Source: Hemileia vastatrix
Lineage: Eukaryota; Basidiomycota; Pucciniomycetes; Pucciniales; Zaghouaniaceae
Length of the DNA: 64,000 nucleotides
Assembly (NCBI GenBank): GCA_030280995.1
Contig: JASXTE010000002.1
Span: 32,192,683 to 32,256,682 of the forward strand
Direction: 5' to 3'
Below the pieces are notes generated by a model. The model saw nothing but the letters and a program-made list of their open reading frames with translations, ran no database searches and had not been told where the DNA came from. Within the stretch, counting starts at the first letter, position 1, and the number at the start of each line of letters is the position of its first letter. Positions 22,440 through 34,046 of this stretch are shown here, in pieces. The translations under genes and the position numbers were made by a program.

Positions 22440-22960
22440 TTTACTCCCTCTCAAGAACACCTCACTATTTTCTCTTTGAAATATTCCTTTTTCCTCACCT
22501 CATCTTTCTCCCCACTCTTTTCACTCCCTTCTTCATCATTTTCAACCCCTATCCACATTTGTCTCTCCCTCTCCACCCCTCTCCTTCAAGTTTGCTTACC
22601 TCCCTATTCTTGCCTAACACTTTATTTTTATATACAGAAATAGGGACTGAGTTGAAATGGGGGAAACTGGGTTTCAAGGATTGTGGAGGCAAGGTGAAGG
22701 GGAGGGATGGAGCTACAAGGGTTAGGGAGGCTAGAGAGTGGGGTGAGGAAGGGTTTATGGGGTAGGGAAAAGGTTTGGAAAGAGTTGGAAGGGAAGATTA
22801 AGGGTTTCCAAGGCATTTTGAATGAAGAAAAGGGTTGGGGTGAAATGGGAATCAGAGAGGATGGAATACAATGGGGCTGGGAGGGTAGAAAAGGGGGTGG
22901 GGAGGGAAGACAAGCATGTGTTGATAGAATTGAAAGGGATTGGGATTGTTGAAAACTGAG
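22440..22960. repeat. pyrimidine-rich tract switching to purine-rich tract
   Basis: About 180 bp of C/T-rich sequence is followed at about 22630 by about 330 bp of G/A-rich sequence on the same strand. The frames in it are proline/serine-rich or glycine-rich by composition and are not genes. A similar purine tract lies at 35435-35640. Confidence 0.55.
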
Positions 22961-24902
22961 TGTGAAAATAGGAGGATGGACTCTGTTCTTTGGGAAAAGA
23001 ACAGAGTTCACTGCCATTAAATATTAGCTGAAACATGAAATATATAAGGTGAGACAATTAACTTTAAAGTAGTTTTAGACATAAATTAGCATTTTAAATA
23101 GGATACTGAAGCTGTAAATTTATTCTATCATGTAAATTATTTTTGAATTTTGGGGTATGGATTTATATAATTGTTCACTAACTCAACATACATATTTATT
23201 GATCATTATTTATATACATTTTAATATAAAGAATGAGAAGTAATATGATATAAAAAATACCCATAAAATATTAGAATAGTTTTTCTTTCAAAATTTTTTC
23301 TGTAATGTGGTTGATAATTATATATATGACAAAAAAATAATAGGTATTTTAGAAAATAATTTTAAGCACAAAATTTTTATTAAATTTTAAACCATTTTCA
23401 TAGGCCTCATTAGGTGAGCTTACATAGTTTAGAATGTACATGTGAGCTCTGCTTGTGAGGTGAAAAAAATCTTCCACATGAATCATGGGCTTCAAATGAA
23501 GAATTACCACAAGATATAATGATAAAATTATTATTTTTTTCCTAATTTCTTAATTTCTGATTACTATATGTACCATAATAAATAAATGTAATTACTAAAC
23601 ACTCAGGGAAAGAAAAAGTTTAAAATTTCTTAATATATGTATTATTTTTAAATTATTAAAAGAAACAACTCTCTGAGTTCTCTTAATTTCTAAAAATAAT
23701 TTATTGCAATAAATAAATACAATTATTAAAATTAAATATCTTAGCATTGATAGAACTTAGATTGAACTCTCAATGAAAACCTATGCATGACTGTGGTTCA
23801 ACCTTAGTTAATCTGTGAGATTTTCTTTTAATTTATTAAAATTTAATGAAAGTTATTATAATGTAAGTATAAGTATATTTTTTTAACAAAAATATTTTTT
23901 CTACATGATATGAATTTATGAGAATAAATAAAGAAAAATTTAAATTTTTTAAAAAATATTATTTCAAATAGATGTCATTTTATCATAAATTAATATAGAA
24001 TGATTTTTCTTTAAATTGATAGACTGAAAGGAATTCTACTGCTATGTTTATATTCCAAAAATATCTATAAATAGTTTCCAGAGTTCCTATTGATACTCAA
24101 TATACTTTAACAAAAAAAATCTCTTTTAAATAAAAATATTTCAGGTACTTCCTAGTAACACATTCTTTAATATAGATCTATATGTTTAAATTTAAATAAA
24201 TTCTGATGCATAAAAATAGAAATTTTTAAAATGTAAGCATAAACTCTTTTTCAAAAGTTTATATTTCAATCAAAGTTAACATATTAGCTGTTTTTCTGCT
24301 TTAATCTTCACTGGAAATTCATAATACTCTCAGTTAAAATTAATTTAAGTAAAAAATTAATTATTCATGTATTTAATTTTGATAATTAAAATATTTAAGA
24401 GGATTTACATAGAATTTTTTTCTAGAAAGTATAAAATATATTGACTCATTAAATTTATAAGATAATTTATTTTTACCTATAGGCTTTATTATCTTATTTC
24501 AAATAAAGAATTGAAAAACAATTAAACTATATTTATAACATGAGTAGAAGGTGCAGTTTTAGAGCTGTAAAATTATCTTGTAAATTTATTTATCTCAACA
24601 ACCAAGAGTATGATCCTCTAAAATTTTAATTAAGAAAATTTGAATAAAAAAGCTGAATTATTTTTACATATATTTTAAAGTATTTTATTAATTTTATACT
24701 AATCATAACTTAATTTTTATAATGGTAGAAATTTATATTGTCATGGTTCAAGTTATCTATTGTATCTTTCTTATAAAAAATTTTTTATATAGGTGTCTTT
24801 CAACAAATAAAATTATGGAATGATGAATAATATCAGTTCTAACTCTTTGGTAGAGTATTTGAATTCTATAAAATCCTGAAATTTGATCTTGTGCACCTCT
24901 TC

Positions 24903-26034
24903 TGTCAGCCAGGCTATTCCAGGAGCCCAGTAAGTGATATGTTAACTTATAGGACCTGAAAGAGGGCGTAAGAATTGTATTTAATGTATATAAATTAATA
25001 TTTTATTGCATAATAAAATTATATAAGTATCTTATTACATATAAGTTTTATATTAATTTTATTGTTTATATAAATTTTTTATACATTTAAATTAAACATA
25101 ATATATATTATATTCTACAAATAATGGCGCATTTTTATGTATTTAATAATTATAAATTTATATTTAATTAATTAAAAACATATATTATAATTATAAGTGT
25201 AAAATTTACTTATAATATAATTAAATTAATTATTTATATTTATATATTAAATATCATTTTTTATAGTATTAAACAATAAATAATGATGCTTCTTTTGACC
25301 CATAATTGTGTCAGGAAAAACTAATTAATACTAAATTGAAATTAATTACATATTTTTTTGTGTCAGGATATTTTTTGTTTCACTTAAAAATCCTTAAATC
25401 AGACTGTACCATCTGTTTTGAATTATTTTTCTCATAGTTCCTATGTTCCAGGCTTGTTTAGTTATTCACTATTTTTACTTACTGATTTGGGAATTAATTG
25501 TGGGAAAATTGGATTCTTAATTGGGGTTTTTAATTATTTGTTTCATATTTTTCTCTACATTGTTATGTTTCACTTATTCTTTTAGATTCTTGTTTCATTC
25601 TATTATATTTCTTGTATTTACAAATATAGTAGCGTTTCAGAGGGCCCATTGCCTATAAAAAGGCCTTGGTTAATCCCCTGTAGCCCGATCACTTACTAGA
25701 CACTCAACAAATTTAATATACTTTTATATCACGTTTATATTCTTTTTATTAGTAATAAAATTCTAATTAAAATTCTATATAACAATTTAAAGGTTGCTTT
25801 AAGTCTGATAGTAGTCACAGTGTCTGCCGCGCATAGCCCTTACTTGAAATAATATTATTATTAATAAAACCCAATTTTTTTGTCACCTCTCAAATTACTC
25901 GTCGTTGCTTTCTCTTCAATAAATTAAATAATTTTATTAGACTTTATTTCTTTTATTTCTCAAATCAAAATTACCTCCTTGTCTTCCTCTCTTTCTTCCC
26001 CTTCTTCTTCCCTCTTCTAGACGACTGACCGACA
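24903..26034 (+). repeat. 5' LTR of the family C Gypsy element
   Basis: It starts TGTCAGCCAGGCTATTCCAG and ends CGACTGACCGACA. A TATA box lies in GCCTATAAAAAGG at 25654. An internal block containing AATAATGGCGCA is shared with the decayed LTRs at 1-750 and 983-2202. Confidence 0.95.
25654..25662 (+). promoter_or_regulatory. TATA box of the 5' LTR
   Basis: TATAAAAAG occurs 380 bp before the LTR end, inside the best conserved part of the LTR. The genomic RNA should start roughly 30 bp downstream. Confidence 0.6.
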
Positions 26035-26710
26035 ACTGGGGGCCTTTCCTAAACGACGACGACAATCGAGCCTGGCGACGAACGACAAACGCACAGACCA
26101 CCTAGTAAAAAAGAAACTTTTTCCGTGACCGTGTTTCGAACTTGGGTTCGATATATTAGGTTTATATTATATTAATTCATATATTATTTTGAAGTGATTT
26201 TTCGATCACTATAGTAAGTTCACCTTTGCACCTCTCACTCATATTACTATATTTTTACTGCAATAACAGTGATTGTGGCTTAATTGCTGATTCACTGAGT
26301 GTAAGTTTTCAATTATTATTTTTTTTCCTAGTTGACCATTATAGAGTGTTAAATCCTCTTAGTTCTAGAAGAATTAACATTATTATTAATACAAATTGAA
26401 TTATTAAATTAATTTTTTTATTATTAATTATTGTTAATTTTGGTTGACTTAAAGGTACTTTGTGCTTAGTCCCATATATATTGCCATATTCAATATTGGT
26501 AGTTTAATTAATTGGTTGAATTAACTTGATTGTTTATTCCCAATTTAACTTTGCAATCCATTTTATTAATTAATTTTTTATAAATATTACTTTATATTAA
26601 AATATTTTTTTTTATATAATTTAATTAATTAAAAATTTTTTTTTATTTGGAGCAATTATTAACTGACTTTTATTAATTTTTTTTACAAGTTAATTAATCT
26701 TCCCACTATT
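26035..26710 (+). other. leader between 5' LTR and gag
   Basis: It begins ACTGGGGGCC directly after the LTR, the place of a primer-binding site, though the primer tRNA could not be identified. The first 70 bases are unusually CpG-rich for the window (ACGACGACGAC, GGCGACGAACGAC). The remainder is AT-rich. Confidence 0.5.
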
Positions 26711-29470
26711 ATGTCCAAAAATTTGGCTGAAAAAATGGATAACATGCAAGTGGATGAAATTGAAATTGATTATGATGCTGATACTGTGAGTTCTTCTAAA
26801 GTTGAACATAAAAAATCTTATGCTAACAAGAAAAATTTACATAATTCAGGATGTGGAAATGACAGGAGAGGTAAAAAAATCAAACCCCCTTCCCCCAGCA
26901 CAACAGAAGGAAGTAAAGCCTCTAGTACCTCAAGAAGGTCTTACAAAAGGATTCAAAATAAAAAAGCCTCCTCTACCACAACAAATCAGAAACCTGTCCA
27001 GTCATATAAAAGAGCTGAAGACAGAAAACATGAGGTACAAAGCAAAAGTAGAAACTTTGTGGGATCAGGTTCAAGAACTCAGGAACCAAAATCAGGCCCA
27101 GGCCCCTCCTCAGTTGCCTCCCAATCAGCCTCAGTTTCAGGCTCAACCTTCACAGCCACCCAGCTCAACCGTCCAAAATCCAAATACTGTGGAAGTAGAG
27201 AAATGGAAATGGGATTATCTAATGAGTCACTACCAACAGAATGTGCAACACCCTCATCATCATCAGCCTGGCCCATCCAGAACACCCAATTTCCATCCAC
27301 CTCCTCATCCCTATCAACAAAGCAGGAGAAAGAAGGCCCAAGCACAATCCCAAACTCAGTCTCAGGGGAAGTTTCCTCCTCTTCCATGGTAAGTAATTTG
27401 GTTGATAGTCACTTGGGTATGTTTTCTAATAAAACTTCTTCTGCAGGTAATATTATTGAACATGGTGAAAGAACAGTTAAACCTGTTAAAAGACAGCTTC
27501 CTGTAACTAGTAGCCCTATTGATGTAATTAGCAAATTGTCATTTGATGAACCTTTACATCTAACTTCTACTTCTTTAATTAATCCTTCTCTTGCGATTAA
27601 AAATGATTCTGTTCCCCCTGAAATCTATACCTTAATTGAAAAAACTTCTGAGGAAATATTGAAAGAAGCCCTTGATTTTAATGTTGTGAAAGACAAACAT
27701 TTGAGAGATGTGTTAATCCATGAAAATGATAGATTAAATAATTTACACTTGCAATGTAAAGTGAGTTCTTCTGTACAAGATACTGCTTATTTAAAAATCA
27801 ATGAAACCTTGAATATTTTTCTTAGTCAACAAAAACAAATAAGGAGTGACCATAGAGCTATCTCAGATAGAAACATCAATCTACATAAGACCTTGAGTGA
27901 ATTGAAACCCCTTATTGAAGAAAATTATTCATTAAAAAATGAAATAAAATCTCTACAAAATGAGTTTAAAAAGCTAAAAAATGATTTCCATGCACTAAGT
28001 ACCAAACACACAGTTTCTAAGGACAGAAATGTTCTATCTCTTGCAAAAGTAAATGACCAGATGTCTGAAATTCCAAGAATAAGAAACTGTGTGTCTGACT
28101 TGCAGGAAAAATTCTCAACCTTAACCATCAATAATGAATTGAATGAGAATTCTGTCAATAAGCTGCATAAAAATAAAAGAAAAAAACCTGAGCAAAGTTC
28201 ATCCTTTCTTCCTCATATTTCAACCATTAAACAAACTGACAATGAGTCTGTAAAATCTTCTGCTACTAGCAAAAAATCTTGTGATGGTCATGCACCAGCT
28301 GTTTCTGTAAGTAATGAAATTTCTGAACACCTGGCTAAACTTCAGGAATTATTAATAATGAATAATTCAAACCAAAAAGTGGACCATCCCAGTAGTCAGA
28401 AAAATTGGCCTAAGTTAGACCAATATCCTACCTTTGATGGTGATTCTTCCTCTGATTGGAAACACTTTATCCAAAGAATTGATAATTTAAAGAGATCTTA
28501 TAAACTACCTGATGAGGAAATTGTTTCTAAGCTAATTTCTTTATTTTCCAATGTAGCCTTGATGTGGTATGAATCTGTTCTTCTAGATAACAATAATTAT
28601 ACATGGAATGATTGGAAATCCTTGATTGAGAATCAGTTTGGTGGTTCGAAATTCAGGTTAGCTCAGCAAAGACTGTATGAGAATACTAAATATGTATCCT
28701 CCTCTGTTGAAAAGCCCATTGTTTTTCTTATGAAAGTGACAAAACTCCTAAGAGAAATTGATCCAAAGATGGATTATGATATTTGGAGAGATAAAATCTT
28801 GTATAAAGTACCAAATTCTCTTAGAGATTTGATTATGGCTAGAACTGAGCATGTAAGGGAAAATTCTTCTTTCATAAATATCTGTAATGAGGTACTACTC
28901 AACCATAGATATGAAACAAAGAATTACCTTGGTAAATCTTATAATGATCAGAATAAACCTTCTAAAAAGCTCCCAGAAAAACCTGGTAAACCCTCTGCCC
29001 CAGTTGCACCTAAAAAATATGCAACAAATACTTTTTATAAATGTAACAAACCATGGAAGAAGGGTCATGTTTGTGACAAGAAAATTCATCTTGTTGAACA
29101 AAATGAAGACACTGATGAAGTTGAGCTTGATGTCAATAATTCTTCTAGTGACTGTGAAAGTAATATCTCCTATGACAATGAATCTGTTAAAGATGTTTTA
29201 ATGTTGGAACAGGATGTCCATTATTTAAATAATATATCTGAAGAATGTGTATTGGATTTATCTTCAGTAGAAAATGCTGAGATAATTAAAGATATTACTA
29301 ACAATTCTATACCTATATCCCCTTTGAAGGCACCTGTTATCATTAATGGTAAAAATTTTGATGTAGTTCTTGATTCTGGTGCTGGAGGAAGTGTAGTTTC
29401 TGAAAAAGCTTTAGCTTCAGTTAATAAGGAATATTTGAGTAAATTATTACCTATAACTTCTGAAAAATGA
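26711..29470 (+). CDS. gag: Gag plus protease (919 codons, partly out of frame)
   Basis: It forms the particle that packages element RNA. Residues about 226-919, from the ATG at 27386, match the gag of the relatives at 40185 and 50297. This part contains a coiled-coil region (about 370-460), the capsid-like block WPKLDQYPTFDGD with DWKHF and WYESVLL (about 560-700), and a zinc-knuckle region KCNKPWKKGHVC. The first knuckle cysteine is replaced by Phe compared with CFKCRKPWQKGHVC in the relatives. The retropepsin motif DSGAGG begins at residue 888. The segment of about residues 35-225 is Ser/Thr-rich and is read in a frame different from the conserved one. The frame ends at a TGA (29468) where relatives have TGG (Trp), so Pol is cut off by a G-to-A mutation. 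Confidence 0.8.
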   Translation: MSKNLAEKMDNMQVDEIEIDYDADTVSSSKVEHKKSYANKKNLHNSGCGNDRRGKKIKPPSPSTTEGSKASSTSRRSYKRIQNKKASSTTTNQKPVQSYKRAEDRKHEVQSKSRNFVGSGSRTQEPKSGPGPSSVASQSASVSGSTFTATQLNRPKSKYCGSREMEMGLSNESLPTECATPSSSSAWPIQNTQFPSTSSSLSTKQEKEGPSTIPNSVSGEVSSSSMVSNLVDSHLGMFSNKTSSAGNIIEHGERTVKPVKRQLPVTSSPIDVISKLSFDEPLHLTSTSLINPSLAIKNDSVPPEIYTLIEKTSEEILKEALDFNVVKDKHLRDVLIHENDRLNNLHLQCKVSSSVQDTAYLKINETLNIFLSQQKQIRSDHRAISDRNINLHKTLSELKPLIEENYSLKNEIKSLQNEFKKLKNDFHALSTKHTVSKDRNVLSLAKVNDQMSEIPRIRNCVSDLQEKFSTLTINNELNENSVNKLHKNKRKKPEQSSSFLPHISTIKQTDNESVKSSATSKKSCDGHAPAVSVSNEISEHLAKLQELLIMNNSNQKVDHPSSQKNWPKLDQYPTFDGDSSSDWKHFIQRIDNLKRSYKLPDEEIVSKLISLFSNVALMWYESVLLDNNNYTWNDWKSLIENQFGGSKFRLAQQRLYENTKYVSSSVEKPIVFLMKVTKLLREIDPKMDYDIWRDKILYKVPNSLRDLIMARTEHVRENSSFINICNEVLLNHRYETKNYLGKSYNDQNKPSKKLPEKPGKPSAPVAPKKYATNTFYKCNKPWKKGHVCDKKIHLVEQNEDTDEVELDVNNSSSDCESNISYDNESVKDVLMLEQDVHYLNNISEECVLDLSSVENAEIIKDITNNSIPISPLKAPVIINGKNFDVVLDSGAGGSVVSEKALASVNKEYLSKLLPITSEK
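26802..27392 (+). CDS. overlapping upstream reading frame (ORF-a), gag N-terminal region
   Basis: This frame overlaps the long gag frame but is the one conserved between elements. It encodes FKIKKPPLPQQ, a likely coiled coil with HIKELKTEN, a Pro/Gln-rich stretch, VEVEKWKWDYL and QPGPSRTPNFHPPPHPYQ. The relative at 40185 reads FKIKKTPLNQQ, HIKELMSEN, VEVSKWQWDLL and QAGPSRTNQFNPTPPHTYQ. It ends PLPW-stop, and the stop lies four bases after the start of an ATG (CCATGGTAA, ATG at 27386) that opens the downstream gag part in the -1 frame. Its own upstream start is unclear here because the first codons (from 26711) are in the other frame, probably owing to an indel. It may be the true gag N-terminus or a separate small protein. 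Confidence 0.5.
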   Translation: MNIKNLMLTRKIYIIQDVEMTGEVKKSNPLPPAQQKEVKPLVPQEGLTKGFKIKKPPLPQQIRNLSSHIKELKTENMRYKAKVETLWDQVQELRNQNQAQAPPQLPPNQPQFQAQPSQPPSSTVQNPNTVEVEKWKWDYLMSHYQQNVQHPHHHQPGPSRTPNFHPPPHPYQQSRRKKAQAQSQTQSQGKFPPLPW

Positions 29471-32400
29471 AGAGGGTATGGTTCTACCTTAATTCCTATT
29501 TGCAAATACCAAACCTCTGTATTCTTCAAATATAATGGTGGTTTTGTCAGAGCTATTTGTGAATTTGTTGTCATGAAAAATGATAATTTGAGCAATTGGT
29601 TTATTATAGGAAATGATATTTTAACCATGTTTGGTGTGAAACTGGACCCAGCAAATAATTGCTTTACCTTAGGAATGAATGGCAAAAGGAAATTCAAAAT
29701 TTCCTCTTCTAGAAAATCTTCTGGGCATCTGTTGAAGTCTTGTAATTCACTAATCCAATGTAAAGGCAGAACAACAACTGAAATGGATGATTTATTAAAT
29801 GAAATAAATACTGCTTCTTTTGGTGATCAGTTAACTAGTGAACAAAAGGATTCTGTTATTGCCTACATTACCTCTTTCCCTATAGCTTTTGCTCATGGTT
29901 CTCATGTCTTGGTAATTGTTCAGGAAGAAATGAAAATTACCTTATCCTGTAATTTGAGTAATATTCCTCCTACTCTTAAGAAAAAACCATATCCTGCTTC
30001 TCCATCAAAAAGAAAAGATATTGAAGATAATATTGCAACATTATTAAAAATGAATATCATTGAGAAAGTAGATGTCACCCCCAAATATTGTGTCATCTCC
30101 CCAGTCTTGATTTCTTATGAAAAAGATAAGGCTAGATTATGTGGAGATTACATAGCCTTGAACACTTATACTGTTGATGATATCTATCCTTTACCCAGAA
30201 TTAATTCAATACATGCTACCTTGCGAGGTGCAAAATTTATTAGTTGTCTGGATGGTAATAAAGGTTATCATCAAGTTCCAGTTGAGAAAAATTCTCAAAA
30301 TTTTTTGCTTATTGCTACTCATATGGGAATATATAAGTATGTTAGGATGCCATTTGGCCCTAAAAATTCTCCTTCAGTTTTCCAGAAAGTCATGGATAAC
30401 ACTTTCCATCAAGAAATTATTGAAGGATGGCTCATGGTTTATATTGATGACATCATTGTTTTTTCTAAAACTTTTGATGAACATTTGATTCACTTGAATA
30501 GAGTTTTCCAAAAAATGGATGAAATCAATATGACCTTATCATTAAAAAAGTGTAAATTTGGTTTTCAATCTTTGAAGGTCCTTGGCCATGTTGTGTCAGG
30601 CTTACAAATTTGTGTAGACCAAAACAAAGTTGCTGCCATTCAAAATGTGAAAGCACCAACTTCTGTAAGAGAAATCCAAAGTTTTTTGGGGATGTGTGGC
30701 TATTATAGACAATATATTAAAAATTATCAGATCATAGCCTTGCCTCTTACAAAACTGACCAGAAAAGATGTTGCCTTTCTCTGGAATAATGACTGTCAAA
30801 AAGCTTTTAATACATTAAAAAGTTGCTTAATGACAGCCCCTATATTGGCTCTTCCAGATTTCAACAAGCCATTTGTCCTGTATACAGATGCTAGCTTTAT
30901 TGGTCTGGGTGCTGCCCTTCACCAGAAACAAATTATTAATGATAAATCCTCAGAGGTTGTAATTTGTTATATTTCTAGAACCTTAAGAAATAGTGAATTG
31001 AAATATGTTGCCACTCAATTGGAGTGTGTAGCAGTTGTTTGGGCTCTTGAGAAGCTTCATTACTATCTATATGACCAAAAATTTTAATCGGTAACTGACT
31101 GTAGTGCTGTGAAGTCCCTCTTAAACCTGAAGACACCTAACAGACATATGTTCAGGTGGCAACTTGCTGTTCAAGAATACAGAGGAAGGATGACAATTAT
31201 CTATAGGGCTGGAAATGTTCACTCCAATGTTGATATGATCTCCATATTGCCTCTGCCAAATAATGACTCAAATCCTGCTTATGTACCTGAAGATGATACT
31301 GTTCATATCCATGGTATATTTGTAGTAGATATGGAAGAAGAGTTATTGCAATTAATACTGGATTCATATGAGAAGGATTCTGATTTAAATAAATTGGTTA
31401 CTATCTTAAATGATCCTAAGAATGCTTCAATTCAAGCATTAATAAAAACTCTTCCTGAAAAGTATCAAAATGCTTTGAGTAAAGGAAAGTTTTCTATTGA
31501 AGATGTTTATATATATTATAGAAGAAAGCTTACTAATGTAATTGTAATTCCTCCTTCTATGAAAGAAACTATCCTCAAAATTTGTCATGATGACATATTA
31601 GCTGGTCATTTTGATCTTGAAAAAACATTAATTAGAATCAAAAACACTGCATGGTGGGCTAATATGTCTGAAGACACAAAATTATATGTTGATTCTTGTG
31701 ATTCCTGCCAAAAATCTAAAAGGTTGACAGGTAAGAGAGCAGGTTTATTACAACATATTGAAGCACCTAATGCTCCCTGGAAAATCATTAATATGGATTT
31801 TGTCACTGGTCTTCCTGTTGCAGGTAAAGACAGCTTTAACTCTTGTTGGGTAATAGTAGATAGATTCACAAAAATGTGCAAATTTATTCCAACCCACAAA
31901 GATGTATCCACCAAAGAATTAGCTTTCTTATGGTTGTCTTACATGTTTAATATTATTGGTTTTCCAAAAGCCATTATCTCTGATAGTGATCCTAAATTTA
32001 CTTCTGAGTTTTGGACCTCTTTGATGGATATTTGTGGCTGTGAGTTAAAATTGTCTACAGCTCACCATCCTCAGACTGATGGTCTAGCTGAGAGAATGAT
32101 TCAAACTCTGGAAGATATGATTAGAAGGTATTGTGCCCTTTGTTTAGAATATAAAGACAATGACAGATTTACTCATTATTGGGTCACTCTATTGCCTGGT
32201 CTTGAATTTGCATATAATAGCACTGTTCATTCTGTCACTGAGAAAAAGCCTTTTGAGCTTTGGTTAGGTTATGTCCCAAACACTCCTGCTCAGATTCTCA
32301 ATAATAAATTACCTAAGTTGGAACTACACCCTGGTGTAAAATCTTTTTACAAATGCAACAGCTATGCAGAAAACATGCTCAAAGTTGTATTGATAAAGCA

Positions 32401-32865
32401 TTTGAATATGAAAAGAAAAGATGGGATAAATACCATAAAGAATACACACTTAACAAGGGTGATGAAGTGTTGATCTCTACTGTCCATTTCAATTTACAAG
32501 GTAACCACAAATTAAAAGATCCTTTTGTAGGACCATTTGTTGTTAAAAGAATGGTTGGTGATAATGCAGTAGAAGTTGTATTGTATTCTCCATATGATAG
32601 GAAACATCCTGTCTTTCCCATTTCTTTGCTTAAGCCTTATACTTCCAACAGTGACTTATTTCCCAAAAGAAGGTGAAGACCTAAGAAAAACCCTCAGGAA
32701 GTCACAGAAACAGCAGAAATTGATAAAATTCTCAATGATAGAATTATCACTTCTGAAAGAGGTATTGAATATTTATTGAGATATAAGAACAAATCATCTG
32801 AACATGATGCATGGATACCTGGCAAGGAGATTTCAAATCTGCCTACTCTGTTGAAAAAATACTAA
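29471..32865 (+). pseudogene. pol: Pol: reverse transcriptase, RNase H, integrase, chromo-like tail
   Basis: It copies element RNA into DNA and integrates it. The reverse transcriptase contains CLDGNKGYHQ, MPFGPKN and the catalytic YIDD at 30440-30451. The RNase H follows, starting YTDASF. It is cut by TAA at 31085, where a relative has GAA, but continues with VTDCSAVKSLLN. The integrase has the HHCC finger (HDDILAGHF, CDSCQ) and the DDE core (NMDFVTGLP, SDSDPKF, LAERMIQTLEDM). A one-base loss near 32346 shifts the frame, a TGA at 32674 replaces Gly, and the last 62 codons, with the chromodomain-like YLLRYKNKSSEHDAWIPG, end at 32865. One nonsense change after protease, one in RNase H, a frameshift and a nonsense change in the tail make this copy inactive despite its young LTRs. 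Confidence 0.88.
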
Positions 32866-32902
32866 AAGAAAAAATCATAGCATTTTTTTTATTGTTTTTT
32901 TT

Positions 32903-32914
32903 AGAGTGAGGGAG
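32903..32914 (+). promoter_or_regulatory. polypurine tract
   Basis: AGAGTGAGGGAG directly abuts the 3' LTR. It is the expected primer for plus-strand synthesis and is conserved next to the 3' LTR of the minus-strand relative (44404-44415, reverse complement). Confidence 0.85.
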
Positions 32915-34046
32915 TGTCAGCCAGGCTATTCCAGGAGCCCAGTAAATGATATGTTAACTTATAGGACCTGAAAGAGGGCGTAAGAATTGTATTTAATGTA
33001 TATAAATTAATATTTTATTGCATAATAAAATTATATAAGTATCTTATTACATATAAGTGTTATATTAATTTTATTGTTTATATAAATTTTTTATACATTT
33101 AAATTAAACATAATATATATTATATTCTACAAATAATGGCGCATTTTTATGTATTTAATAATTATGAATTTATATTTAATTAATTAAAAACATATATTAT
33201 AATTATAAGTGTAAAATTTACTTATAATATAATTAAATTAATTATTTATATTTATATATTAAATATCATTTTTTATAGTATTAAACAATAAATAATGACG
33301 CTTCTTTTGACCCATAATTGTGTCAGGAAAAACTAATTAATACTAAATTGAAATTAATTACATATTTTGTTGCGTCAGAATTTTTTTTGTTCACTTAAAA
33401 ATCCTTAAATAAGACTGTACCATCTGTTTTGAATTATTTTTCTCATAGTTCCTATGTTCCAGGCTTGTTTAGTTATTCACTATTTTTACTTACTGATTTG
33501 GGAATTAATTGTGGGAAAATTGGATTCTTAATTGGGGTTTTTAATTATTTGTTTCATATTTTTCTCTACATTGTTATGTTTCACTTATTCTTTTAGATTC
33601 TTGTTTCATTCTATTATATTTCTTGTATTTACAAATATAGTAGCGCTTCAGAGGGCCCATTGCCTATAAAAAGGCCTTGGTTAATCCCCTGTAGCCCGAT
33701 CACTTACTAGACACTCAACAAATTTAATATACTTTAATATCACGTTTATATTCTTTTTATTAGTAATAAAATTCTAATTAAAATTCTATATAACAATTTA
33801 AAGGTTGCTTTAAGTCTGATAGTAGTCACAGTGTCTGCCGCGCATAGCCCTTACTTGAAATAATATTATTATTAATAAAACCCAATTTTTTTTGTCACCT
33901 CTCAAATTAATCGTCGTTGCTTTCTCTTCAATAAATTAAATAATTTTATTAGACTTTATTTCTTTTATTTCTCAAATCACCATTACCTCCTTGTCCTCCA
34001 CTCTTTCTTCCCCTTCTTCTTCCCTCTTCTAGACGACTGACCGACA
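32915..34046 (+). repeat. 3' LTR of the family C Gypsy element
   Basis: It has the same ends and length as the 5' LTR and is followed directly by the target duplication TCTTC. Confidence 0.95.

Larger units (their letters stand above)
20647..24897. other. AT-rich, gene-free stretch between two transposons
   Basis: No reading frame with recognisable protein features is present. It opens with TGATTTTT-type cryptic simple sequence (20690-21230) and contains a conserved palindromic motif at 21590 and a pyrimidine-then-purine tract at 22440-22960. The rest is featureless AT-rich sequence. Confidence 0.5.
24903..34046 (+). mobile_element. complete Ty3/Gypsy LTR retrotransposon (family C), defective
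   Basis: Two LTRs of exactly 1132 bp (24903-26034 and 32915-34046) bracket gag-pol. The target sequence TCTTC is duplicated at 24898-24902 and 34047-34051. By eye the LTRs differ at about 16 bases and two indels, about 98% identity, which suggests a fairly recent insertion. Domain order is gag, protease, reverse transcriptase, RNase H, integrase and a short chromodomain-like tail, the Ty3/Gypsy order. The coding region carries three in-frame stops and one frameshift, so this copy is not autonomous. The outer and nested elements at 38441-64000 are relatives. Confidence 0.95.

Noticed and set aside
22302..23057. Several overlapping frames on both strands
   Set aside because: They arise from the pyrimidine-to-purine tract; Pro/Ser- or Gly-rich by composition, with no domain.
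27389..27446. Possible 58-bp intron in gag (GTAAGT, CTAAT, TGCAG), with an equally long GT-AG segment at the same place in the outer element
   Set aside because: Removal would join neither ORF-a nor gag to a useful frame (a stop follows at once), so despite the matching signals it is not annotated as an intron.
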